14,440 nucleotides of DNA from Coemansia sp. RSA 1804 (Eukaryota; Kickxellomycota; Kickxellomycetes; Kickxellales; Kickxellaceae): NCBI GenBank assembly GCA_027578815.1, contig JANBTH010000582.1, forward strand, positions 1 to 14,440. Reading direction: 5' to 3'. The notes beneath the pieces are model-generated. The model was not told where the DNA came from. It saw only the letters and a list, made by a program, of their open reading frames with translations, and did not search any database. Of the stretch, positions 1 to 8,227 are shown piece after piece. The translations under genes and the position numbers were made by a program. Position 1 is the first letter of the stretch; each line of letters begins with the position of its first letter.

Positions 1-164
1 AGCTGGCTCAGGTCCCATGTCGAGTAGTACTGCGTCTCCGCGCCCGATGCGTCCTGTGCTGCTGCTGCTGCTGCTGCTGCTGCGTCGGCCGGGATTGGTG
101 CTGCTGCAACAAGGGCGCTGACCATCGAGAGCGCGAGGATAACACTAAGAATTGGGTTCATCAT
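1..164 (-). CDS. N-terminus of a predicted secreted protein, truncated by the window edge
   Basis: Reading leftward from an ATG pair at 164 and 161, the frame stays open for 54 codons to the edge. The protein begins MMNPILSVILALSMVSALVA, a typical eukaryotic signal peptide, with probable cleavage near the AAAP stretch at residues 20-24. It continues PIPAD, then nine alanines (residues 28-36) written entirely as GCA, then a polar stretch ending TQYYSTWDLSQ. The start has A at -3. The poly-alanine sits just behind the cleavage zone, so it would be the new N-terminus or a spacer. The mature domain lies outside the window and I do not recognise a family from these residues. The signal peptide is seen directly; secretion is inferred. 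Confidence 0.8.
   Translation of the reverse strand, partial: MMNPILSVILALSMVSALVAAAPIPADAAAAAAAAAQDASGAETQYYSTWDLSQ
57..83 (-). repeat. Trinucleotide repeat, nine GCA units, coding for poly-alanine
   Basis: TGC is repeated nine times on the + strand, read as GCA (Ala) by the minus-strand secreted-protein gene. The array is perfect, so its length is likely to vary between strains. Confidence 0.9.
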
Positions 165-1589
165 CGTTTGGAAAAGAGTGTTTTTTTAAAAGAGGGTTCT
201 TTGAATAACGGTAAAAGGGGGGAGAGGATAGTAGGGCTCGGAGAGAGGAGTTTAAAAGAAACCGGGTGTTTAATTTAAGGCTAAAGCTAGGAGAGCGGCG
301 GAAGGAGGTAGTAGTCCGGTCTGGATAGACAATAAAGGGTGTAGCGGATTAAAGGGATAGGTTAGGTAATGCAAAAATGAAAAAAGAAAATGCAAGGTAA
401 TAATTGAAAGTGTCGCGAAAGCCCAGGGAAATGGAGACGATTGTGAGTGGAGAGTGTATTGGAAAAGGAGTCTTGCTCGGGTAGGTTTTACCTTTCGGTC
501 AGACCGTGGTATTTATATGAGATCGGTCTTCATATGGGGGGAAACCTGGTTTCCAAGAAGCCTATTTCCTCGCTGCGTGTTTTTCAATGTGTCTACGGAA
601 AATGCATGTCCGCACATAAAGACGTAATGCATTTAGCTAGGCGTATTTCCAAACATGCGATCCCCCCTCGCTCCTCGCTCCCCGCTTGCAGCCAAGCGAA
701 AAACAGGAATGCAAACAAACAAAGAAAGAAACAAACCAGGCGCGTGGTGGTTTTCTGCTGTTTTATTTTCTACCTCTTATGTCTTCGGTTTTTGGCTGTT
801 TCCTGCTGTTGTTGTTGGTATTAGTAGCAGGGAGCAACCTGCATGTAGGTGCGCATCTTCTGCAGACCACGGTCTTGCAGGGGAAGCCAAAAAGAAACAA
901 GCGCTTGCCAACGAGCGGTCCGACCAATGATATCACCTCCTGCGTTTCCTTACAAAGAAGGCAATCGTCTCTTTCTGCTTCACGCCAAGCCGAACAGGGC
1001 CTAGGGGAGGACACGGGCTTTTTCAGCTCTCATGGAACGGGCTTTGTGGAAGCAAGCAAATTAGCTGTCTCTTTGTAAACCACCCTCCGCCTCCACTAGA
1101 TCCTCGCTGGATTCCATTTTCTTTTTAATTGCAAATTCCGGGGAAATGGAGCTAGGAACAGTGTTTTCGACTAATAAAAACAGCAAGGGACTCGCTTGTT
1201 TTCTTCTTCTTCTCCCGTTTCAGCAAGGTGCTCTTTTTTACTTTTGAAACGCAAAGGAATGGCGCGCCTGGCTGATGATCCCTCCTTCCAATCTTGTACA
1301 TTTTGCCATCCTCGCCAAGAGATTTCCTGGGTCCTGCGATCCAGCTTTCTGGGATTTATAGATGTAACCGGAAATCTTGGCAGAGTTTCCCTACTTTTAC
1401 TAAATGGCCACTACTGCTTTTCTGTATTTTTTCGCGCATCCGGATGGATCCAGAAAAGCGGGTTTCTTTTGTCCGATCATCAACTAGATCATCTGCCATA
1501 GAAAGCATATATATAAATAAAGAAACAGTGCCAACCAAAAGCCCTGCCTGCGCCTTTGCACATACATCTACACAAAGAAGATATTTCTT
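165..1589. other. Long intergenic region, 1.4 kb, no supported gene
   Basis: This holds the promoter of the leftward secreted-protein gene and the 3' flank of VPS28, which is also transcribed leftward. From about 175 to 320 the + strand is purine-rich, which is pyrimidine-rich on the coding strand of the secreted-protein gene. An AT run with TATATATAAATAA lies at 1507-1521. A CT tract followed by CAG near 1199-1222 looks like a splice acceptor on the + strand, but no donor or coding exon can be attached to it. Open frames of 91-130 codons occur on the + strand, but they have low-complexity composition and no domain, so I do not call them. No tRNA-like B-box or arm pairing was seen. Confidence 0.6.
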
Positions 1590-2207
1590 CTACTCGTTGG
1601 ATTCGAGAATGTTCTTAAAGTCCGAGTACGCCTGCTCGACCTCGAAAAGAAGCTGTCTGACCTGGTTGTCGTCGAGCTCGTCGCTGGCCTTCATCCTGTT
1701 AAGCGCAATAAGCCAGTCGCGGAAGCTAGACTTCCACCTGAAGTCCGCCGGCAAGAACGCGGCGGCATTGATGCTCTGCAGCAGATCCGTCAGCAGCGGA
1801 TGCAGCTTGTCCACGGATCTCATCTCCATATTCAGCGCATCCATAATGGTGATAAAGTCCTGCACCGTCTTTGCAACGTACTTTGCGTTGTTCCCCGACG
1901 ATCCGCTGGAGTTCCCGTGCTCTATCGTCGACGGGATCCCCACCTCCAGCCGCCTGCTGGCCGCGGGGCAGTTGAGCCTGTATTTGCTCGAGAATGTCTT
2001 CAGATCCTCGTGTCCGATCATCTGCGACACCGACTTGTGCTGCAGTAGAAGCTTGTTGCACTCTGCGGTGTATTCGCTGGCTGACACCGAGTCCCGCGCA
2101 AACGCCCGCTCCAGGTACTCGAGCGACGTGACAATGGCGTACAGGGCCGCCATGTTCTCGTATGTCTCGCGCTCGGCGGTCGAGTTGTATAGTCTGACCT
2201 CGTCCAT
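1590..2207 (-). CDS. VPS28: VPS28, ESCRT-I subunit
   Basis: This encodes a 205-residue homologue of Vps28, a core subunit of the cytosolic ESCRT-I complex (Vps23/Vps28/Vps37/Mvb12). ESCRT-I sorts ubiquitinated membrane cargo into multivesicular endosomes and hands over to ESCRT-II. The N-terminal core region is residues 1 to about 95, with family hallmarks DEVRLYNS, YENMAALYAIV and the RLNCPAA block (77-83). A Gly/Ser/Asn linker spans 98-107. The C-terminal four-helix domain (about 108-200) ends with the strongly conserved ASDELDDNQVRQLLFEVEQA (174-193) and, in the family, binds ESCRT-II or ESCRT-III partners. The frame is open upstream to an ATG at 2282, but those 25 extra residues are a hydrophobic run absent from the family and unsuited to a cytosolic protein. 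The ATG at 2207 (A at -3, G at +4) lines up with the conserved DEV start. At 205 residues it is slightly shorter than the human protein. Confidence 0.96.
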   Translation of the reverse strand: MDEVRLYNSTAERETYENMAALYAIVTSLEYLERAFARDSVSASEYTAECNKLLLQHKSVSQMIGHEDLKTFSSKYRLNCPAASRRLEVGIPSTIEHGNSSGSSGNNAKYVAKTVQDFITIMDALNMEMRSVDKLHPLLTDLLQSINAAAFLPADFRWKSSFRDWLIALNRMKASDELDDNQVRQLLFEVEQAYSDFKNILESNE

Positions 2208-2481
2208 GATGACTAAATAAACAAGTAAAAGAGGTAAATATACTAAAACTAATAGACTACAGATTATGCAGAAGAATTGCATTGTAATAGTCCATTTCCT
2301 GGGTAGTTGCGTTGTTTTTATCAGATGAGCATGCGTGGTGCAAAAGTATGGGGCAGAGCGTCTGCGGACAATTTAAGCGGGTCGTTTTCTCCTTTTCCTC
2401 CACTTTCTTTATTCTTCATAGTGTGACAGAGACAGTAATATAATAAAACCCCCTAGTATTCAAACCAAAAAAGATATAAAG
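2208..2481. promoter_or_regulatory. VPS28 upstream region and 3' flank of acyltransferase 1
   Basis: These 274 bases separate two leftward genes and must hold the VPS28 promoter and the end of the acyltransferase 1 transcript. On the minus strand the part next to VPS28 is T-rich and open in the VPS28 frame back to 2282. No canonical TATA box or AATAAA signal is evident. Confidence 0.5.
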
Positions 2482-3990
2482 CTACTGATACTTGCTGTAT
2501 CCGTCCACCAGCTGCATCCAGTCGTTGTTGGCGATTAGATTGGCCTCCACATCCGGCGCAAGGTTAAACTCAAACAAGTAGCCACCGGTTTGGGGATTGT
2601 CGGGCATAATGAACACGCTGTTGGCAAACGGATGCGGCGCCTGGCGAACCATGCTTGGAATGCCCGAGCCAAAGTCGACGCCGTAGTGGGGGAACCTGAA
2701 CTGGTTGCTGATTCCCAGCTTGTTCTTCTTCCGCGCGTACTGCAGCATAGCCCAGGCGTTGACGCCCGGATGTCTGCTGACCAGATGCCCGACCTGTCCG
2801 ATGTACTGCTTGTCCACCGCCAGTATTGCCCGGTGGACTTTCAGCGCCATTGCGGCCAGCGCCTCCTTGGTGGGCGACTGCTGGATCTCGTCCCGCGAAA
2901 ACACCGTGCTGCCGCCAACAACCATGTTGCCCACGTATTCGCCGGCGCTCGGGTCGTCGATGCGTGGGCGAATGTTGATGTTGGCGGCTGCGACCAAGTC
3001 CATCGGATTCCCCAGCCTGTTGCCCGACATCCTGCGGATTATCCTTGGAACCGGCCTGCTCCACCAGTCGGTGACTGCCTTCTCCTTTGCCTGCCCAACA
3101 ACAATGGCCAGATACGCGGTGATGACGTCGTTGATGGTGTAGCGGGTGCCCTCCGGCGCATGGGCCTGCACTTTGGTGCGCAGCTCCTCCATCTTCGCGG
3201 ACGAGACGTGGAAAAAGCTGCTCGACCGGGGAGTCGCGTACGAAACCGCCCGCAGCACCCTTGCGCGCATCCCGGGCGACAGCCACGCAAAGGCTCTTGA
3301 GAAGGCGGTATCGGCTGTCAGATTCCTAACTACCGCTGGCTCCAAATCGATGATCTTGCTCGAGCGGTAGCTTCTGTGGAACGAGCGGTCGTGGTTGTAC
3401 TTTCTCACGGGGAGCGGCTCGCCGGCATCTTCTTTGGCTTGCTGTTGCATCCATCTGGCGATTTCCGCCCACCGATTCATAAACTGCGAGTACCCGTATC
3501 CGTCGGTAATGTAATGGGCAATGCTGGCAAACACAAGCACCCCGCTGTTGTTCTTGAAGCGAACGATGCGGAAATGCGCTGGTTCTACTTTCCCGCGAAT
3601 CAGCCCAGATGACACGGGCGGCCCGTACTCCCTGCTCAGACCGTCGATGGGAAGCTTAAGGATGTTGAACCCGGACTTGCGCATGGCTGCGTAGTCCAGG
3701 CTGCAGTAGCGATCGGTATAGCTTGGCATGTTTAGATTGTCCTTGTCTATTTCAACATACAAGCGGCTGCTGCTGGATGTGGCCTTCAGCTGGCCGGCCA
3801 GGATGGGAAACTCTTCCATTGTTTTGTAAAATGCCCTCTTCATCACATTTGCCGGCATAAAGTTTTCTGGCGACTCGTTGGCGCTGTTCTCAAACCAGTA
3901 GCAAACCGATACGCTGAGCAGATAGACGCCAGCATCAGTTCCGTCAAGCCAGACTGTCTGTGAATCAACAGTTTCTTTAAACAGATCCAT
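2482..3990 (-). CDS. BAHD-like acyl-CoA-dependent acyltransferase, paralogue 1
   Basis: This 502-residue protein has the plan of the Transferase (BAHD / trichothecene O-acetyltransferase-like) family, which moves an acyl group from acyl-CoA to an alcohol or amine. The catalytic HxxxD is HYITD, H159 to D163, followed by GYG. The second family landmark is VDFGSG at 438-443, the equivalent of plant DFGWG but with Ser in place of Trp. It shares with its neighbours CYWFEN (30-35), DKDNLNMPSYTD (82-93), the FMNRWAEI stretch after the active site, NDVI (287-290) and DWWSRPVP (308-315). No signal peptide or membrane segment is seen, so it is probably cytosolic. An in-frame ATG at 4068 would add 26 basic residues. 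I prefer 3990 because the three paralogues then start at the same MD[LE]F and have nearly equal lengths; it has AAA before the ATG and G at +4. The substrate is unknown. Confidence 0.9.
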   Translation of the reverse strand: MDLFKETVDSQTVWLDGTDAGVYLLSVSVCYWFENSANESPENFMPANVMKRAFYKTMEEFPILAGQLKATSSSSRLYVEIDKDNLNMPSYTDRYCSLDYAAMRKSGFNILKLPIDGLSREYGPPVSSGLIRGKVEPAHFRIVRFKNNSGVLVFASIAHYITDGYGYSQFMNRWAEIARWMQQQAKEDAGEPLPVRKYNHDRSFHRSYRSSKIIDLEPAVVRNLTADTAFSRAFAWLSPGMRARVLRAVSYATPRSSSFFHVSSAKMEELRTKVQAHAPEGTRYTINDVITAYLAIVVGQAKEKAVTDWWSRPVPRIIRRMSGNRLGNPMDLVAAANINIRPRIDDPSAGEYVGNMVVGGSTVFSRDEIQQSPTKEALAAMALKVHRAILAVDKQYIGQVGHLVSRHPGVNAWAMLQYARKKNKLGISNQFRFPHYGVDFGSGIPSMVRQAPHPFANSVFIMPDNPQTGGYLFEFNLAPDVEANLIANNDWMQLVDGYSKYQ

Positions 3991-4616
3991 TTTTTTTCTA
4001 CAGTGTCTAAATGAAACGAAATCTCTTCTTTTCCTTTTCCCTTTTGCTTTCAGTTGCTCGTTGGACAAGTACTACTTTATTAAAGATGTAACAATTGAAG
4101 CTGCTCACGTATAAAGAAATTACACACTCTCTAATACGAATACAATTGAAACTTATTGAAAAATGCTGGTAGGAAGGAGAAAAAAAAGACCAGCGTTGTT
4201 GTTCTGGGATTTCCTTGTCAGATAGAAAGGGAGGCAAAACCCCACCACATAAATACCCGGGGCCTTTTCCTTCGTTTTCCTCCTATTTCCTTTGTCTTTG
4301 CCCCAACCCCAAAAAAAAGCAGGCGTGGAGATTGAAATTGTGGTTGGGACCAGTTTCCGCATATGCATTTATATTATATTATATCGATGTTAAGTAAAGT
4401 CTTGCGGTTTCCATGTCGTGTGATTTAGCCAATTTCCTCGTAAAAGCTGCGGCATCTTCCCGATTATTGGGGCGAGAGAAGGGGGGCGTTTCTGGAATGG
4501 CCCGTTTGCCGGACCCGTGTATGCATCTCATTCTATCCTCTTTTCTTGCGTAGAAGCACAAATAGGAAAATTTTCGCTTTAATTTCATTCTTACTAGAAA
4601 AAGTGGCAAGGTGGAG
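3991..4616. promoter_or_regulatory. Intergenic, acyltransferase 1 promoter side
   Basis: These 626 bases lie between two leftward acyltransferase genes. On the coding (minus) strand there is a purine-rich stretch just before the gene (about 4010-4050) and a TATTTATG box at about 4246-4253. Farther out come a GCATATGC palindrome (4359-4366) and an AT-only run of TATAT units (about 4368-4383). Short open frames here have no recognisable content. Which of these elements works as the promoter cannot be decided by eye. Confidence 0.45.
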
Positions 4617-6122
4617 CTACAAGTGCAAGTCATGTCTGTCCACTAGCTTCATCCAATCCCTGCTTCCGACAATGTGTTGGGCCACGTCCGACGCAACATT
4701 GAACTCAACCTCGTATCCGCCGGTCCTTGGGCTGGCAGGCATAATATACGCAATGTCCGCGAAGGCGTGAGGAGCATGACGCACCAGCGTAGGAATTCCA
4801 GCGCCAAAGTCAACGTCATAATGAGCAAACTTTACCTGGTTGCTTGTTATCAGCTTGTTTCTAATTTTCGCATAGCAAAACGTTTGGCGCAGGTAGTTGT
4901 TGGGGTTGCGGTTCATCAGATATCCAAGCTGGCCAATGTACTGCTCGTCGGTTGCCTCGACCTCTTCGTGTATCCTGAGCGCCAAAGCACAGAGCGCCTT
5001 ATCGTCGGTGGATTCCTTGTTAATCAGGTTGGGAGGAAACACAATGGATCTTCCGAAAACCATGCTTCCCATATATCTTTCAGCGTCTGGCTGGTTTATA
5101 CGCGTCCGCATGTTGATAGCAACACATGTGAGAAACCCTGGGAACTTGGGTTCGCCTCTTTTTCCAAGAACACTGCGAATAGCTGCGGGTACTGGTCTGC
5201 TCCACCAGTCAGCAGAGGCCCTTTCCTTTGCCAATGCCACAACAACGGTTATGCAGGCAATAATAACATCGTTGATTGAAAGGCGTGTGCCCTTTGGAGC
5301 GTGTGCTTGCACACGCTTGCGAAGGTCGTCCATAGCCTGCGCAGAAATGTGGAAATAGCAACAGCCGTGGCCAAGAACCTGCGAAATGGCCTTGAATAGT
5401 CTTCCGCGCGTCTCTGGCGAAACCCAGGAAAACAGACTTGCTACATAGCTGCTGGATGAAACTGTGTCGAGTGTAAAAGTGTCCAGCGCAGTTGTCTGAT
5501 TCAGATGGTAATTTGCGTGGATTGAGCGGTCGTGAAGGTACTTGTAAGACGGTAGCTGTGTCTGAATAGGGTCCTGGGTTTTCTGTAGCCATCTGGAGAT
5601 CTCAGCCCATCTGTTCATAAAGTGCGTGAAACCATATCCGTCGATAAGACAGTGTCCAATGCTAGCAAATACAAGAACACCACTGTTGTCCTTGAACCTG
5701 ATAATGCGGATATACGCCTGTTTAATTTCTCCGCCCACCAGTCCCAAAGGAGCCGGAACACCGTACTCTGCGCTCAGGTTGACCGGGAGCTTGCGCAGAT
5801 CATACCCTGATTCGCGGATGGCAGAGTAGTGCAGATCGCAGCAGGTATCCGAATAAACCGGCATGTTTAGGTTATCCTTATCTACTTCCAGATACATACG
5901 GCCATCAGAGTCTGCCTTTACATGGCTTGCAATGTTAGGATAGTCTACAGTCGTCCTGTAAAAGGCTTGTTCCAGTATTGCCGGTGGCATAAACGTGTCC
6001 CAAGCGTCACACGCTGTGTTTTCGTACCAGTAGCACATGGAGATGCGGACGATGGAGCATCTTGCATCAAGACCATCAAGATAATTAATGCTTGAAGAAA
6101 CGGTGCTAGTGAACAAATCCAT
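4617..6122 (-). CDS. BAHD-like acyl-CoA-dependent acyltransferase, paralogue 2
   Basis: This 501-residue protein is the closest relative of paralogue 1 in the array. Active-site HCLID has H157 and D161, again followed by GYG; the DFG landmark is VDFGAG at 437-442, with Ala where plant BAHD enzymes have Trp. It keeps MCYWYENTAC (29-38), DKDNLNMPVYSD (81-92), FMNRWAEI (168-175), NDVI (284-287) and DWWSRPVP (305-312), the last shared only with paralogue 1. The gene starts at 6122 in a GCCATGG context. An ATG at 6152 would add ten residues with no counterpart in the other copies. No signal peptide or membrane helix is seen, so it is presumably cytosolic. Both catalytic residues are intact, so it looks functional. 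Acceptor and acyl donor cannot be read from the sequence. Confidence 0.9.
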   Translation of the reverse strand: MDLFTSTVSSSINYLDGLDARCSIVRISMCYWYENTACDAWDTFMPPAILEQAFYRTTVDYPNIASHVKADSDGRMYLEVDKDNLNMPVYSDTCCDLHYSAIRESGYDLRKLPVNLSAEYGVPAPLGLVGGEIKQAYIRIIRFKDNSGVLVFASIGHCLIDGYGFTHFMNRWAEISRWLQKTQDPIQTQLPSYKYLHDRSIHANYHLNQTTALDTFTLDTVSSSSYVASLFSWVSPETRGRLFKAISQVLGHGCCYFHISAQAMDDLRKRVQAHAPKGTRLSINDVIIACITVVVALAKERASADWWSRPVPAAIRSVLGKRGEPKFPGFLTCVAINMRTRINQPDAERYMGSMVFGRSIVFPPNLINKESTDDKALCALALRIHEEVEATDEQYIGQLGYLMNRNPNNYLRQTFCYAKIRNKLITSNQVKFAHYDVDFGAGIPTLVRHAPHAFADIAYIMPASPRTGGYEVEFNVASDVAQHIVGSRDWMKLVDRHDLHL

Positions 6123-6727
6123 GGCAGGTGTGGAAATATCTTGAATATTCAAAGTATATGGATGCGAAAATATTAAAACGTGTAAGGGGAGTGTGGAAAA
6201 GAGGACTAAAAAAAGAAAAGAAGAAAAGAAGAATGCGAGTGGCTGATTTCCTTCTCCTTTTTTTGCGTGTCAGCCTTTGCTACTGTTGCATCAATGACTA
6301 TAAGCTAGTCGAAATTGACTGAAGAGAGAAGACAATGGTGCCAACATCTGATCAGGCTCCATGTGCTAATTTTTTGAACTGAAGATGCAAACACTTGAGA
6401 TTAGTTACTTTTGCTTTAGTCCTTCTAATCATTATAAAGCGTAAAAACTTATTGCCAATAATTTTTAGTGCAGATAATTGCAGGTGTTATTTCAACATAT
6501 ACATTCCTAGAGAATATAGGAAATACACGCAAACAGCTGTTAAAATAGTGATATTTAGACACAAACAACCAAAGAAAAATACATCAAATATGTCTCAAAT
6601 CTACAATAAAATTTTGCTCTGTTATTGGTAATAAACTGGCAACGTCTACTGCTAAAACCCATTTTAGAGCTCGGACTACCTTATTATTTGTTGTAACTTA
6701 TTAATAGAAAATTAAAGAATTTAAAGA
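6123..6727. promoter_or_regulatory. Intergenic, acyltransferase 2 promoter side, AT-rich
   Basis: This is 605 bases between paralogues 2 and 3. Next to the paralogue 2 start, the + strand at 6190-6235 is almost pure purine, giving a polypyrimidine tract on the coding strand. From about 6400 to 6720 the sequence is distinctly AT-rich with no credible open frame. A small inverted repeat TTCCTA / TAGGAA (6504-6509 and 6517-6522) is present. I see no transposon ends or target duplications. Confidence 0.45.
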
Positions 6728-8227
6728 TTAAATGTCAAACGCATGGGTGTCCACCAGACGCATCCAATTCTTGTCGTTCACAATCAAATTGGCCACATCT
6801 CTGTCAAGAGACATTACGACATCGCAGCCACCAAGATCAGGATGACTCGGCATAATGAAAACGGTGTTGGGATAGGAGCGGAACAAGGGACGAGCAAGCA
6901 GCGGAGTACCATCGCCAAAATCAAGGCTATAATGGCCAACCTTGCTAATACAGGAAACCATGATCCGGTTTTTAAACTGGGCATTATGGATGGCGAGGCG
7001 CATGTGCGTATCAGGTTCTTTGTTCAAAAGGTAATTAAGCTGTCCGACATACTCGGTATCCATAGACAACAGGGATTTGCGGATCTCCGACGCTATTGCC
7101 AAAAGGTTTGGCACACTCGGTTCTGCCTGCACGGCTTCTGTGGGAAGCAAAACGCTCTGCACAAAGGACAAGTTGCCGACAAACCGCATCGCGTCAGGGT
7201 GCTTTGTGCGTGGACGCATGTTAACAGCGAAGGCTGCCAGTGTTTCTAGCCGCGGACTCTTGCTTCCCAACAGCGAGCATGTTATTCTGGACAAAAACCT
7301 ATTGCCATGCTTGTCAGTCCGCGTATTATGGACGGCTTGTCCAATAACCATGTTAATAAGCGCTGTTATCACATCGTTTGCAGAAAGTCTGGTTCCGGCT
7401 GGTGCGCATTCTTGAACGGACTCATGAAGCTCCTGCAGTCTGTTGGCCGGTATATGGAAACTACAGCAAGCAAACTGGCTTGGCTTTGTGATTGCCTTGT
7501 AAAGGATATTGCGCTTGCCGATAGATAAGCGCGAGAGAAACTTGGATAACATGCTGGCAGAGGCAACCGCTTCAAGTGTTAGTTTATTAATAGCCTGGGT
7601 ATTGTGTATTCTGTAGCCAGCATGGATGGCACGGTCGTGGATAAAGGGTTCGGTTGATGGTGTTGGCTTTGTTTTGTCGTGCATCCATTGTGATATTTCA
7701 GTCCAGCGGCTCATAAATGCAAACTCGCCGTATCCGTCAACAAGAGCGTGCGCAATGCCAACAAAAACAAGAACACCTCCTTGCTTTTTAAACCTGCGTA
7801 TGTGGAATATTCCAAGCTTTGCACTAGTGGTAGCAAATCTTGTCGCAGCAGTAACGCCACACGCAGAGTGGAAGGTCTCGGGAAGTAAGTTTGTGTTGAA
7901 TCCGGTAGCCTTTGTCTGCTGAAAGTCGATGTCCCAGCAGCTATCTGTGTACTCGGGCATGTTGAGATTGTTCTTGTCCACCTTTACACAGCCACGACTG
8001 TTCTTTTCAGTTTTAAAGCGTCCTGCAAGTATTGGAAAGGCTTGAAGCGCCTGGTAAAAAGAGTTGCGGAGAATCTCGGGTGCCATAAATGTGCCTGAGA
8101 ATTCGGTATCAGAACAGGCCGTGTTTTCAAACCAATAGTAACATGGGATGTAAACGGAAGAGATGAGCTCGTCAAAGGCATCCATATAGAATGTCTGGGA
8201 TTTCACGGAGCTAATGAATTCGTCCAT
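6728..8227 (-). CDS. BAHD-like acyl-CoA-dependent acyltransferase, paralogue 3 (divergent)
   Basis: This 499-residue protein is the most divergent member of the array. The active site is HALVD, H160 to D164, followed by GYG; the second landmark is LDFGDG at 435-440, with Asp where plant BAHD enzymes have Trp. It shares CYYWFENTAC (29-38), DKNNLNMPEYTD (84-95), FMSRWTEI (171-178) and NDVITA (284-289) with the others. It lacks the DWWSRPVP block and has a different, basic stretch there. The start at 8227 is the only reasonable one (G at -3, G at +4) and fixes the start choice for the other two. Its DNA appears lower in GC than paralogue 1. Catalytic residues are intact, so I treat it as functional, possibly with another substrate. 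No membrane or export signal is seen. Confidence 0.88.
   Translation of the reverse strand: MDEFISSVKSQTFYMDAFDELISSVYIPCYYWFENTACSDTEFSGTFMAPEILRNSFYQALQAFPILAGRFKTEKNSRGCVKVDKNNLNMPEYTDSCWDIDFQQTKATGFNTNLLPETFHSACGVTAATRFATTSAKLGIFHIRRFKKQGGVLVFVGIAHALVDGYGEFAFMSRWTEISQWMHDKTKPTPSTEPFIHDRAIHAGYRIHNTQAINKLTLEAVASASMLSKFLSRLSIGKRNILYKAITKPSQFACCSFHIPANRLQELHESVQECAPAGTRLSANDVITALINMVIGQAVHNTRTDKHGNRFLSRITCSLLGSKSPRLETLAAFAVNMRPRTKHPDAMRFVGNLSFVQSVLLPTEAVQAEPSVPNLLAIASEIRKSLLSMDTEYVGQLNYLLNKEPDTHMRLAIHNAQFKNRIMVSCISKVGHYSLDFGDGTPLLARPLFRSYPNTVFIMPSHPDLGGCDVVMSLDRDVANLIVNDKNWMRLVDTHAFDI

Noticed and set aside
447..1078. Overlapping + strand open frames of 91-130 codons
   Set aside because: Low-complexity or Cys/Lys-rich translations with no domain, overlapping one another in different frames in a non-coding gap.
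1199..1230. CT tract followed by CAG, resembling an intron 3' end on the + strand
   Set aside because: No matching donor or downstream coding exon; the neighbouring gene is on the other strand.
1196..2220. Plus-strand frames, one of 308 codons, running into VPS28
   Set aside because: Much of the long frame is antisense to the well-supported VPS28 gene; the rest has no recognisable protein content.
2208..2282. Upstream in-frame ATG giving VPS28 a 25-residue hydrophobic N-terminus
   Set aside because: The family starts near DEVRLY and is cytosolic; the extension is a T-rich upstream sequence that happens to be open.
2570..3300. Long antisense and alternative-frame ORFs over acyltransferase 1, up to 238 codons
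   Set aside because: They arise from the high GC of this gene; the minus-strand frame 2482-3990 carries the conserved enzyme motifs.
6400..6720. AT-rich stretch considered as a transposon remnant
   Set aside because: No terminal inverted repeats, target duplication or transposase-like frame could be found by eye.
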